Shown here one piece after another: positions 27,701 through 40,265 of a DNA stretch of 64,000 nt. A program made the translations under genes and the position numbers. This DNA is from Chionis minor (Eukaryota > Chordata > Aves > Charadriiformes > Chionididae). Every line of letters begins with the position of its first letter. Positions within the stretch are counted from its first letter, which is position 1. The notes beneath the pieces were generated by a model. That model had not been told where the DNA came from, did not search any database, and was given only the letters and a program-made list of their open reading frames with translations. The stretch is from assembly GCA_013398295.1 (NCBI GenBank), contig VZSF01000950.1:186001-250000 (forward strand), written 5' to 3'.

Positions 27701-30549
27701 CATTTGTGAAGATGTTTCTAAGGTTACTCGGTTAAAACTGAGTCACTGCATGCTGTTGCATGCCTTATTTTAAATTCAGGATGCAGCCTAAGAATTGCCA
27801 TTTTTATAATTTCAAATTGTTTCATAATCGAGTTTGCAGGAAATTAATATAAATAATGTCATCGCTTCAATTAAGTCTTACACAGATTCAGTTCTGGGCA
27901 ATCTATGTTTGCATTGTACATTTTCAATTACGATTTTTTAAAAAAATTGATGATATCTGAAGGTCTTCTCGTTTAAACATCTAACCTTGCTACTGCTATC
28001 CTTCAATTTGGTTAGTACACTGATTCATGAACTACATGAATACATGAACAATAGCATGAATACATGAACGTAGCTCCAGTAGCAATTTGTAATATCATGC
28101 AAAAAAATAAATCCATTATTTGTATCCCCGGGAGTTACTACAAATAATTTTTTTTTCTTCCCAGAGATAAAAAAAGATTGAGCAACACCATCCCTGTGAT
28201 GACACATATATACCAGTGCAACTTCACATTAATCACAGTACCCAAACCATCAATCAGTGCAATGTGACAACTATTCTCCACTCCTCCTCCTCTTCTCTCT
28301 AAGAAAAAAAAAAAACAAACCAAACCACAAACCACCTTTGGATGTAGTGAACAAGAAGTAAAAATCTCATTTATTGAACATCAGCTTTTGACCATACAAT
28401 TGCTCGCTCTCCTTCTCAATGGGTTTTGATTTCTATCACAATGACTAGAGAACTCCTGCAATAACAAAAAATACTTATAGCTCAAATACCAAACCTGTTC
28501 TGAGCAAAAATGCCTAGGAAAAAAAAAAAAAAAAAGATTACCTTAGTAGTATCTGTAACGTCTGATCCTGCTAACTCTAAAGCATACGTTAATTTTAAGC
28601 CTCTATGTAGTCCACTCACTTCAGTGAATCCAGTGAAAGTCTAGAAGATTAGTCAGGCACTTAACACTGCTAGCAAATGTGTAACGCCGGGACGGTGGGG
28701 AGGCCATGAGGAACATGCTACAGAATGGTAATGGAAAACAACGGGTGGAAACACACAATAGGAAACTTTTGCAAAAGAATGGATCATGTGATAGATCTCC
28801 TTTTCAAGGACTACTTGGAAGGCATGTCACCACTGCACCAAAAAAAATGCTATTTACTAACATACTGTTGCTTCCACTCGGATATTTATTTTTTTTAAAG
28901 TAGCAACATTATCTCTGCATGTCTGTCAATTAATATTTATTCAAGTTACAGGATTTTCCACTTGTTACGAAGTAAGACACTGAGATTTTTAGCATACTTA
29001 AAAGCAAATCCCTGTGCGACACAGTAACTCAGAAGCTCATTATGTTTGTTCTGAACGACACGCTTGTAAAAGTTAGTGTTGCTTTACCAATTTTTACAAA
29101 CTTTAATAGCAAGTTCAAATGATCAATTACTATCGCCCCCCCATTAAAATCCATGTAAAATATGCCAGCCATTTCCTAAATGCATGTATCTATAAGCTTT
29201 TCTTTCACTCGAGCCATAAATCAGTGACAAGCAACTCCTCACAGTGGGTCCTAAAAAGAGGCAGGGAGGGAAGCACCTACATTACACAAGATGCAGAAGA
29301 AGTCTGATCAAAAGCTTTTATAAAAGCAACCCAAGAAAACGAATGCCAGTTTCTTAACTTTTATTCAAATCGAATTAGAAACCCCCATTAGGAATGCCTG
29401 TACAACCCTTACTGGCCGAAAAGCCCCAAAAAATCAAAATCCATGTTGCAACTTGGGTCTAGTACAGGATGACGAACAGCTTCTCAAACACTGTAGCACT
29501 TCAGAGTCGTTATGATGGGCCTTAAGCCCCACAGAACACGTTCTGTCATCACAGGTTCAATGCCACAATGCTATAAAAGATGCCTTCTTCAAAAACCAAA
29601 ACCCCAACACAACACAATTTCCGATGCTAAAAGTACATAGAGAGAAAGACAGACCATGCCTGTTAGAAAATTCACTAAGCAAAGACTTCTATCCTAGAAC
29701 AACGAAAAATCAGGGAAATACTGGTAGTTCATACCCGTAGGTATATCAGTTTTAAACTGAATTATCCTCTGTTCCTTTGACACTGACAGTTCCCTCCATG
29801 CCTTCTCAGACTGAAACAACTCTTGCTACAGGATGAAGTAGCAAAACTTCCTAAAATACAAAGTCTGTGGCAATTCTCCATTGCCAATTTACTCCACAAA
29901 GGCGGTATCAAATACCTGTGGCCAAGAGCGTGTTGGACTACAGTGGGAAGAAGTTATGCTAATATCATTGCTAAATACACCACCTTGTAATTCAAAACCA
30001 AGTTTTTGACAACAGGATTGATGTAAGTGTCTCAAGATCTCAATTTTGGCATCATTTAGCGATGTGATCTCTTTGCACACTCTGAGCTTCAAAAACAGTG
30101 TTACAGAAACAAACAAACAGAAAGTTTTCAAATCCCACCCTTTAAGCAGGAAAGAAAACCCATCCAACAGTTCTTACAAGGAGATGCACTAATACTATAT
30201 TATCAGTTAATTTAATCTGGATGTTTAGACATCACACGCTGGAATTATGTATAGGATGGAGCCGGGGAAGGGAAGATGGGCGAGAGGGGAAAGGGGGACC
30301 AGAAGAGGTTTTCACTCCGCTAAGAAACTTGTGTACCTGCCTGACAAACACAGCCAAACCTCTTTATGTATCCTATTTATCTTGAAATCTATTTATGTCA
30401 CACAAGAGAACATATGAGCATAGCAGCTGTTACTATAGCAATGAAACTGGAAATTTTGAGAACACAAAAAAACCCACCCCTGAAGGATGCTCAGTTTAGC
30501 AGAGAGAGGGATGGTGTAGGGAACAGCACGCCAGCATCTCACTTCTAGG
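24778..30549 (-). other. CTNND2 intron, no recognised exon
   Basis: AT-rich intron. It contains a 20-bp imperfect tandem dimer at 28035-28074, a CT-rich run near 28280-28300 and A-tracts. Open frames up to 113 codons (27220-27561, plus) match nothing I recognise. Confidence 0.55.
28035..28074. repeat. 20-bp imperfect tandem dimer
   Basis: CATGAATACATGAAC occurs at 28035-28049 and again at 28055-28069, with five diverged bases between and after the copies. A related CATGAACTACATGAA lies just before, so the unit may have expanded from an ACATGAAT core. Confidence 0.8.
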
Positions 30550-32340
30550 ATCCGCTCAAAGTCTGCGGTTACCGAGACACTCCATCAGCTCCAACAGCCT
30601 ATTCCCCGAAGAGCCCCGGGAGCCACAGAACCCCCTACCCGCCGCTCGCCGCAGCTCGGCGCTCCGGGGGCCCCCGCCGAGGAACCCCAAACTCGCCCCA
30701 CACCCCCGCCCCGCCCGCAGACGGGGGAAGGGGGGACAGCGCCGCACAAGCCTCGCAGTTTTCGGCGGCGGCAGAGAAGGGATTCACCATAGTAACCTAC
30801 TCCCCACCCGAACCGCGGGAGACAGCAGAGAGCCCGGCGCTGCCAGCCCCCCCATCCTCCTCTCCCTCCCCCCCACCCCCCCCNNNNNNNNNNNNNNNNN
30901 NNNNNNNNNNNNNNNNNNNNNNNNNNNNNNNNNNNNNNNNNNNNNNNNNNNNNNNNNNNNNNNNNNNNNNNNNNNNNNNNNNNNNNNNNNNNNNNNNNNN
31001 NNNNNNNNNNNNNNNNNNNNNNNNNNNNNNNNNNNNNNNNNNNNNNNNNNNNNNNNNNNNNNNNNNNNNNNNNNNNNNNNNNNNNNNNNNNNNNNNNNNN
31101 NNNNNNNNNNNNNNNNNNNNNNNNNNNNNNNNNNNNNNNNNNNNNNNNNNNNNNNNNNNNNNNNNNNNNNNNNNNNNNNNNNNNNNNNNNNNNNNNNNNN
31201 NNNNNNNNNNNNNNNNNNNNNNNNNNNNNNNNNNNNNNNNNNNNNNNNNNNNNNNNNNNNNNNNNNNNNNNNNNNNNNNNNNNNNNNNNNNNNNNNNNNN
31301 NNNNNNNNNNNNNNNNNNNNNNNNNNNNNNNNNNNNNNNNNNNNNNNNNNNNNNNNNNNNNNNNNNNNNNNNNNNNNNNNNNNNNNNNNNNNNNNNNNNN
31401 NNNNNNNNNNNNNNNNNNNNNNNNNNNNNNNNNNNNNNNNNNNNNNNNNNNNNNNNNNNNNNNNNNNNNNNNNNNNNNNNNNNNNNNNNNNNNNNNNNNN
31501 NNNNNNNNNNNNNNNNNNNNNNNNNNNNNNNNNNNNNNNNNNNNNNNNNNNNNTCCCCCTAGCCCAGGGTTGGGGGGCTGGAGGGGGGTCGCTCGCCGGA
31601 GGACCCCCCCCCTCCTTTCCCGCTCTGCAGCCGCCCCCGGGATCACGGGACCCGCTAATCTGCTGAAGCGTCTCCAGCCTCCGGAGGGCAGAACCGGGGG
31701 CCGAGCGGCGTCAAAACTCCGCGCGGCGGCTCTCGCTGCGAGGGGCGCTCAGGTACCTGCCGCCCTTGGGGCGGGCGCCGATTAGCCCGAGCCCGAGCAA
31801 AGAAATACATAAATACACCCGCCCCCCCCAAACAAAAAAAGAAAAAAAGTTTTATTGTGCGTACGCTAGAGCAGCTGGAGGCACGGAAAGGCGGTTAATG
31901 GGGTAACTTTCCCCGTAGGAAAGCAACCGGCCACCCCACGGGCGGGGGCACCGCGCCGGACCGGCACCGCCCCTCTGGGCTTCCGCCGCGGCGCGACAGG
32001 TCGCGACCGGCCCCGCCAGCGGGAGAGCCCCTTCCTTCTCGGGAAGGAGCCGGGGGGGGGTGGCGGCCGCCTCGCTCCTTCCTTTAAGGCGGCACAAAGG
32101 GGGAGGAGGGCGCGGGGGGAGCGGCCGGAGCCGCATCCAGCGGGGAATCGGCAGCGGGAGGCAGGGACCGCCCCGTACCGCCGGCCGGGCAGCGCGAAGT
32201 TCCCCTTAAACCCAGTAATTGGGGAAAGGGGGGAGCGAGCGAGCGAAAATCCTCGGCAGATGCTGCCCGTTAGAAATTCCAGTTATGTGCCTGAGCCGCT
32301 GCTGGAGCGGCACAGGATGAAGCTCGCCTTTACACGCTCC
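30550..32340. promoter_or_regulatory. CpG island around the assembly gap; possible internal promoter
   Basis: Both flanks of the gap are very rich in G, C and CpG, unlike the AT-rich intron on either side. There are tandem GC boxes (CCCCGCCCCGCCC, about 30705-30717) and many CGG/CCG blocks (31680-32200). Inside an active neuronal gene this suggests an internal promoter or a GC-rich coding exon. On the minus strand a 51-codon frame starts at ATGGTGAATCCC (30790) and stops at 30635; it is too short and unfamiliar to call a gene. On the plus strand CAG/GTACCTG at about 31752 resembles a splice donor that an antisense transcript could use. No TATA box is visible. Confidence 0.6.
30884..31553. other. 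Assembly gap, 670 unknown bases
   Basis: A run of N flanked by long C/G homopolymer-like stretches (CCCCCCCACCCCCCCCC on the left; G-runs on the right). Such sequence is a typical cause of short-read dropout. The gap lies between two CTNND2 exons whose phases leave room for at least one missing coding exon. Confidence 0.98.
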
Positions 32341-35300
32341 ACACCCCCCCCCCCCCCCCTTTTTTTTTGGTGGGTTTTTTTAGGCTCAAGAGATCATCTG
32401 TGTATCTTTTAACGTTAAAATCCTCTAATAGCTGCACCCCACAGCGAGCGAGAGCTCAGCGCTCTGTTGGAAGACGCACTCTTGTTTCAGATACTGTTTT
32501 TTTTATTATTATCTTTTCTAGTCGTGCAGGGGGTTTACTGGGAACCTTAAGGAAGTGCTCCAGATCCTGGGAGTTGACCGTCTGAGCAGTGCTTCGCCCA
32601 AACACGAGCACCTCTTGGCTACCGATTTCCTTAGCGAAAAAAGCCTTTAAAATGAGAATAATGAATTTTGGGACTCGACTGAAAGAGGTGCGGTGAATGC
32701 CGGCAGCAGCGTTGTCTCACATTTAAATAGCAACGTGTTTTTTTACTAGCATCCTACAGGGGGAAAGAAACAAGTAAACAAAAGCACCGCATTCCTGGTA
32801 TGAAACTTGATTTATTTTCACTACGGTACCCAATAAAGGATTTAGGCAGGAACCGAGGACAAGATAAAATAACTCATCAGAATAAATGAGGTTCAAAGTG
32901 CCAGAAATGTGTATTCCTTCCTATGTATGCCCGCTGGAAATTTTCCTGTCCTTTTTGGTTTTCACTTTTGGAGTTCCGCCTCATCTTAAATGCTTTGCAT
33001 CTGGGGGAAGAATATGTATTTTTCTAGACGTGGACAAGAAGCTAAGGCTTTGGAGGAGCTGCTGCTGGTGCTTTGGTACCAGTTGTTAACAGCATGGAAG
33101 CTACCAGGGCTCTCGGCGTTTAGGCCTCTCAAGGGAGCACTGCCAGACCCCAAACTCACTGGTTTCAGGAGGTTTTGCATCCCAAAAGAGCAACAGCCTT
33201 ATAGATAAATGTGATGTAAGCTGTTCCCTCTGGCTGTTCTGTATGGTAGGTCCCGGGCGGGCCAGGGGATCACGGAGGTAAGCAGCCAGGTCACTGTTGA
33301 GTTGGACTGTTCTGGTGGTGGCCACCAGTTACTAAATGCCACAACATCAAGTACGAGCCATGAAATTTTCATAAATGGCCAACAAGCCAAGTTGCTCATT
33401 TGAAAGACTCCTAACAAAAACCAGGAAGGCAAACTCTAGGAACACCAATGAACTTTTAAAAGCTACTTTCATGCTGAGCTACTTACCGTCTCTGCTTTAA
33501 ACTGGAAAGAAGGGCTAATCTGCAACTGACTGTCCAATAATGTATTTGACAGGAGTACAGTTTCCATTTTCAAGGTTTAAACTGTATGGCAACAACTTTT
33601 ATAAAACAAAAACAGGCTGGCAAGATTTAAGAAAACATGGACAGAGCAAATTTGGCACACGACAACAGGTCACTCGAACCAGCTACGTTATCAATTGGTA
33701 TCTGTTAATAAATTTTACTTTCTGGACTGTTGAGTGGCATAATAATATATTTTGTAATATTCAACATTGTTCCAAAATACAGTCTTCTGCAATGTTACCA
33801 GTGTCTTCTGCAACACACTGCTAACACACTGCTAACTTAGGCAGTTTGCCATTACCATAAGGATTTGAGGCAAGCGCTGTCAACATGTATACAGAATTTC
33901 TTTCTCTAATCTACTTCTACATGGCTCAATGTGTCACGGATTTAGAGTAATTAATTTCCAATACTACCCCATACTCCTAATAAATCCCACCCAAAAAAAT
34001 CCCACTTCACGACTGTCTCTTATAGGGAAGAACGCATAGTGGCGGGACATGAGAATTAAATGCCTAATTAAAACCACAGTGTACAGCACTTCCTAAAAAG
34101 GTAAGCATTTGCTCTGTGTAAAGGAGAGAACTTTTAGATGAACAGATTGCAATGAAAACACGAGCATGCAGTATTTTCTAGGATGTGACTAATCTCAGAC
34201 CTGTCTTAAATTTACTGTGAGGTTCTTCGTTTTTTTCAAAGGGCCAAGTGTACAGTCACATTCTCCACTCATGTTTTCAAGAGGCAAAATGGGTTTTGTT
34301 TTCTCCCTGCCTGTTGCTGAAGACAACCATACAGACGTGTCATTGTTCATCCTGCAATATGACATTGTATTTCGTCTGGAAGAATGAAATAAAATGGTAT
34401 TTTTCCCTTATTATTCCATTTATCCATTATCACTGTCAACCTCATAATGAAACTGTGTTTAAACTAATAAACTGAGAGCAAATTTGCTTCCCAGTTGTTA
34501 TATACTCCTGCAACAATCTGTTTCATAGATGTGAACAAAAATCAAGAACTTCCTTACTACAGCCCTGTAAGTACCTATTCTAAGACTCTGAGATTTAATT
34601 TTTCTGGTATCTGAAAGAAAAGGAGCTGATTTGCTTATTTGGATTCAATATATGGATTCCAATATATCCTTTTTGACAGCAAAAATGTGTGAAAAAACAT
34701 GAGAACATTAATAAAGCTATGAAAATGCTTTATTTCTCATTTAATCTTACTAGAAAGATCATTCTCTACTGATATGGACAAAACGAGATCTGCAGAGCTC
34801 TATACAGAAAATTACTGAGGGTGTCCAGTTAGGTTATAGCAGACTAGGAAAAGTCTAACTGTTGTTTGCCTGCCATAGTTCATGCATTTAATGCACTAAA
34901 TGTCAGGACATCAGTGCGCCTTTTTTTTTTTTTTCTTTTTTTTTTACAATTCCACTTGAAAATTTAAATCAGAACTTTAACTGAAAAAGGTTAAATGGAA
35001 GACTGCAATACAAGACTTCTGTTTCATGAAGCAGAACTGAGAGGGGCAAATAACTGTGTTGAATTATCTATTCTGCTGACAATTTTTCATAAATAAGGAA
35101 TTACAAAATCCTAGATGGCTAGACAGTTTTAAGCGAAACTTCAAGGTCAGCTGCTAATTACTGAAACATCAGCATGTTGATTCTTGGAGATCGCTCCCGG
35201 AGGGAAAAACAGCATGTAAGACGAGCAAAACCTGAACAGCAAAAGTCTTTGAGAACAAGATGACCATTATGAATATGTTAGCAGGTGCAGCAGATCTATT

Positions 35301-38300
35301 TGGTAAATCATCTAAAATCCCTTCAAACCATTTTCGTCTTAGGCGTCCCAAAACACAAAACCAAAACGTGGTAGATTTTGTGCATCTATGCTTCATAATT
35401 CGCAGGTGTTAAGGAATAGAACTTCTGTCAATGCAGCCACGTGAGTCTTAGAAACAGAACTAAGAACAGAAAAGGCTTCATAGTAATTCCTGGGAATGAG
35501 ATAATGATCCAATTTCCAGGAAAATGCTGGAAAATTTGAATCATGGTACCAGTTACCCTTAAGAAAGGACAATTTCTACTCAATGTCCTATATAGTTCTC
35601 TGACAGACGACAGAAGAAACTGAAAAGGTATGTTACATTTGAGTAAGTCTGCATGCTCATCTTAGGTCTAGATGAACTTGTATCCACAAGCATTTGTAGT
35701 TCAGCATTAAATGCCAGCACCAGTCTTCAGCTTGTTTTGCTGTCTGGAACTTTCAGAGATCTCTTGGCCCTTAAAATCTCAAACAAGGTCATATCTGATG
35801 AATACAAACGTAGTCATATGCAGCATGCTGCTGCCTATGAGAAGACTCTTGATTCTGAAGAGGACATTCCAACTGAATGCTTGAGTTGTGTGGAAGACAT
35901 CCCTCCAGGCTGCTCTAGCTTCTCAAATATTGGTGGCTGTTGCCATCTTTACACCGCAAACTTGATCATCCTTACCAGGCTTTTCAAGAGACAGAAGTAG
36001 TCTTTTAAAGGTCCAGCTCTGTTTCACAGTCTATGTGATTCTCTGTGTTTTTCCAATGACTCCAAGACTTGCCAGCCTATTGAGGGCTTTTTTTTGTGCC
36101 AGCCCAAAGAACCTTCCATATGGCTTCATTTGAGGTATCCCTCTGCTCTGGTCCAATACCTCTATCAACACTCTTCTACAAAGGGGAGGAGAGGGTATGG
36201 AAAATGCTTAACTTTTTTTGAGTCTTTGCGATGCAGACTTCAGTCCTTGGCAGCACCTGTGGAAGGGCCGTTCTGCAGGATTGCTTTGCTGTCATTTAGA
36301 AGTTCCTGACATAACTTGGGAGGTGCTACCTATATTCAAATGCACTTATAGGATAGCAGATGCCAGCCTGTACCTCTGGATCTCTCACATGTTGCCTATT
36401 TAATCTGTTTCTCCTGATTTTATCACAAAGGTCATGGCCAGCACAAGGTCATTGCTATACTGTGTTGGCAAAATACACCCCGATGCTATTAGGAAAACCT
36501 GTCAGTTTACCTGATCCTAATCTCAAAAGGTCATACGTACAGATGAAGGTATGTAATACCATTGTACTCTCCTACATCCACAAACAGAGTTGTGTGAGAT
36601 CCTTTCAGTGTGTCCAGAGGTGGTCAATCTCTGGTTTTAAAGCAGCAGTGAAAGCTGCAATCATTACCTATTGTAGGATCAATAATGTAGGATCAGCATT
36701 ATGCAGATCAGTTCTTCACTACCATAAGCTACACTAGTGAGTTGTTCTCTGTGAGTGTCATCATAGGAGTAATCTGTCTTAAGATTTCATCTGCTTCCTT
36801 TAATGACAGAAAAATTCTCATTTTCATATTTGGAATCCAGGTTTAAACACATCATCATTGGCCACATGCTGCCAGAAGTGAGGTCCTTGTTTTAGATTTT
36901 GTCTGGGTAGATTATCAAGCAGCCTGTCACCTTGTGGCACAGGTGACTCATGGCTTGAAAAGCTACGCGAAAGTCCAGTATATAGTTTTTGCTTGACAAC
37001 TGAACACAGTCTTGTACTCATTTGCTAATATTCTAAAAAGGGCTGGTGAGGTGTGGTGGTCTGATGAATGACAAACTTATGACTTGTTTTTAGGAAAAAG
37101 GAGACAAGTTAGAAAATTAACTGCTAAATGATTTTTCAAGGTTTTTTTTTTTTTTTTAATTAGCTTTATTTTCCATCTACTTCTTATTTTTAAGGTTTTC
37201 AAATTCTGTGTCAGCTTGTTCAGTCCAGAAGGCTCAAGAGCAAAGGATAATACGCAGTAGGGATTTACCTCTGTCGCTGCCTCAGCTTCTGAAAAGACCG
37301 CAGCATCACCAAAAGCTAAAAAAGTCCTCATCCAGAAACATAAACTAGTTTCACTTCCTTTCCCCTCCCCTTGCAAAATGCATGGCAGAGCATGTGGGAA
37401 ACCACTACTTCTGGTACATGCTACGCTTTGTATTCCTATGATATCTACAATGTAAGCAGACTGTTCTCAACATCACAGTAAACTCCATCAGTTGTTCACA
37501 AATTACATTGTCCAAGTAGAGGACTCACTTTTTAGCAACTCATCTGCAAAATCTGCTACTTTTTGTAGTTGGAGCCACTAGTGTCTCTTCACAAATAACC
37601 TTATCGATTAACAGAGGATGTATCAGGATCTGGACACGACGTTTGATGAGCTATTTTCAGTGGGGAAACTGAGTAATTCTCTGCCAGAGGAGCAGTTGTT
37701 GCTAAGAAATCCTATGCCAGTAGCGTTTAGAAGATAAAAGTTTTGTGTTCTGAAGTACTCAAAACAGTGGAAAAGCTCTATGATCTATAATGAAGTCCTC
37801 CAAATTGACAAAATGTTAGATTGCACTTTGCAGCACTATACAGGAAGTCCCCAGACTAATTAGTTTCTCTTTTTTATACAACTGCATTTTCAGAAATTGT
37901 TCTTGCTGTCACAGCTGGCCTTGGGACTATTTACATATTTTTTCCACTCATTTGGGCTATCATTCATGTTCAGAGATAGCTATATTCCTTGCACACAAAT
38001 ACCAAAGGAAATTATCACACTCTGAGCAGTTTTGACTCCTGAGGCTTATTTCAATTATAATAGCGATAGCAAAACAATTCCAAGGATTGACTTTTTTCCT
38101 CCTTAATTGTGGAATCAGCAATGGTCACATTCAGAACTTTTAAACTTCTGACTCTTTCTCTTTTTGTTTACCTTGTTTACCTCTTTTAGAACCTCCTTTT
38201 TATGCTTTTTATGGCATTAATTCATAGTTTATATGGCAGTTTGTTAATATTTTCAAGATACATTTTAATTGACCTGAAGTTGTAAAGAATCCTTTGCAGG

Positions 38301-40092
38301 TTGATGGTGTGAAATTATGTTTGGTGAGTTATTTTCCTTCAGGGACATCTACCATACAGTCTGGAGGAACCAGAAGAAAGAAAAACTATTTTATGCCCTC
38401 TCATACCAACAAAAAAATAAAGGATAGGAAAGGTTGCCTTTCTAACTTACCAGTTACCTTTCTGAAGGTAACCAGTTCTCTGTGAAGTAGATGGTTCATG
38501 AGAACTTTTCAGATCCAAGCAATGGCTGTTCAGTGTAATTTCAATGAAAGAAATCTAGATCATTAATTTTTCCCATCTCCGTAAATTCTTCTTTTTCTAT
38601 GAATGAATGAATGAATAAAGGATAAATTTTGTATGAAGAACAGCACTACTTCTAACCCCTAGACAATTGCACACTTTCCCTTCCTGCCTTTTTTTGTTTG
38701 GTTTAGGTTCTTTCTCCTTCTCCTCTCATTTCGTCTTTGTTTCTGTTGCTCTGTTGCGCTCCCAACCTGTTCCTTTTCCATCATCTTACTTTTTCTAGCT
38801 GCCTTGAAGAATGCATCCCACCTTTTCAGGCTAACCCCCAGGGTACAATGCTTTTCACAAAGCACAACTCCTGATGACATCTGCCCAGGATACAACTGGG
38901 TATTATAGCCTGCTGGCTCCAATCGCAAAGAACATCAGGGAGGTCCTCTCTGGTAAACACAGAAAAACTCTGAGGCCTTACCACTATGCAGGCTCATTTT
39001 AAACCCTTCAAAGAAGAAGGAAAGTACCTACCCAATTTGAAATGAAATTTAACTGTGCTTTATTTCATTTTTCAGTCTTAAGAGGATAGAGAGCTTTTCT
39101 GAGCAAATTGAGAGAATAGAATATTGTATGTCTCTCGGTATCCCACAAGCTGTGCAATGACTATATAATACTGGAAATCTCTTAGCAATTTAAGGCTTTG
39201 AAATTCAAATACTACTCACTTCTACAGAATCTTGAATTACAGTGTGTCCCAGTGTCACACTGAGATGGTCTGCTTTGCTGGAGCAGTTAAGATCTAAAGA
39301 GAGAAAATAACCTGAGCTGACCAACGAAAGCCAGTCAGACGTTGTTTATGTACAGAAGCATGAACGCTTCTAGAAATGTTTGTCTAAACTGAAGCTTAAC
39401 TTCCCAGTGAGAGGCTTTGATGTTGCGGTGAAAAGCGCAGAAGGTGAGAGGGTTACGTGTCAGAGACAGGAGGGATCCTTTAGACAGGAAGAGAGATCTA
39501 TAAAGTTTTCACGAGTATCCGAAACAATCTTTCAAAATGTTTGAAGCGTACAGGTGTCTTGTCTGATAAGCTGCTTGTCTTACAATATGGGGGGAAAAAA
39601 GGCAAAAAATTATTCTGACACTTGGGATTAGGCCTCAGCACCAGTCGGTGCATGGTATCCCAAGCAGGTTTCGCATCTGGCGTCAGCCTGGCTTTGTTTT
39701 TGTTTGCTGGCCCTTACTGCTTTCAGTAATATCCTGATACCAACACAGGGAGGTCCTAGACATTAGTTAGGGCTCCTAATCAGCACAGCCACAGAAATTT
39801 TCAAACTTAAATGCCTAAACATGCGATCAACAAAATATATATGCAACCGAGTAAGTAGAACCGGCACGTACATCTCCTTTTTAATCAGGATTACTTTATT
39901 ACCATGCAAGTCAACCCACTTTAGATTTACCAAAATCGAGGTGGCATCTCCACCCTGCTGCAGATGCACCGAACGAGACAGAACGTAAAGGCAGACATTG
40001 ACTTGCCAGCAGGCACCAAACAGCTGTGTTTCCTGGGAGCCACCCCCGCACAATTTTGGGTGCGAGAGACCCGGGCTGCTTAGGACACGTAC
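32341..40092 (-). other. CTNND2 intron with an old ORF-rich stretch
   Basis: It begins with a C17/T8 homopolymer block (about 32346-32369). The rest is AT-rich intron. From 35640 to 37020 the plus strand carries frames of 115 codons (35653-36000) and 125 codons (36360-36737), and the sequence looks more complex than ordinary intron. It may be a decayed dispersed repeat, but I could not place it. A (TGAA)4 run sits at 38600-38616, and the stretch 34921-34946 is nearly pure T. Confidence 0.55.
38600..38616 (+). repeat. (TGAA)4 microsatellite
   Basis: Four perfect TGAA units followed by TAAAG. Short and probably only weakly polymorphic. Confidence 0.9.
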
Positions 40093-40265
40093 CTGGCTGT
40101 AGCTCTGGATGGCACCTCTGGCCTGACCGCTGCGGGCTGGGAGCTGGGCGGCTGCTGTTTCACCCAGGGCGAGGGTCTGGTTGCTGTGGTAGCTGGCCGA
40201 GTACTGGAAGGACCCTTCAGGTTTGGAATTGAGCTGGAGCGTGCTCTGGGAGAGGAGGCTGGGCC
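40093..40265 (-). CDS. CTNND2: CTNND2 coding exon, 173 nt
   Basis: The acceptor gtccccacag and the donor GTACGT bound this exon on the minus strand. Joined to the base left by the 117-nt exon it begins [18 protein letters not shown], continues with [18 protein letters not shown], and ends [11 protein letters not shown] at a codon boundary. It matches mammalian delta-catenin ([35 protein letters not shown]) closely, with the expected divergence after LPAR. It encodes Ser/Gln-rich, probably disordered sequence between the coiled coil and the armadillo domain. It is clearly richer in GC than the introns around it. It ends in phase 0, which fixes the phase of the exon that must follow it. Confidence 0.96.

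Noticed and set aside
30585..31646. 353-codon open frame on minus
   Set aside because: Most of it is translated N from the assembly gap; the readable ends are GC-rich chance frames with no match to CTNND2.
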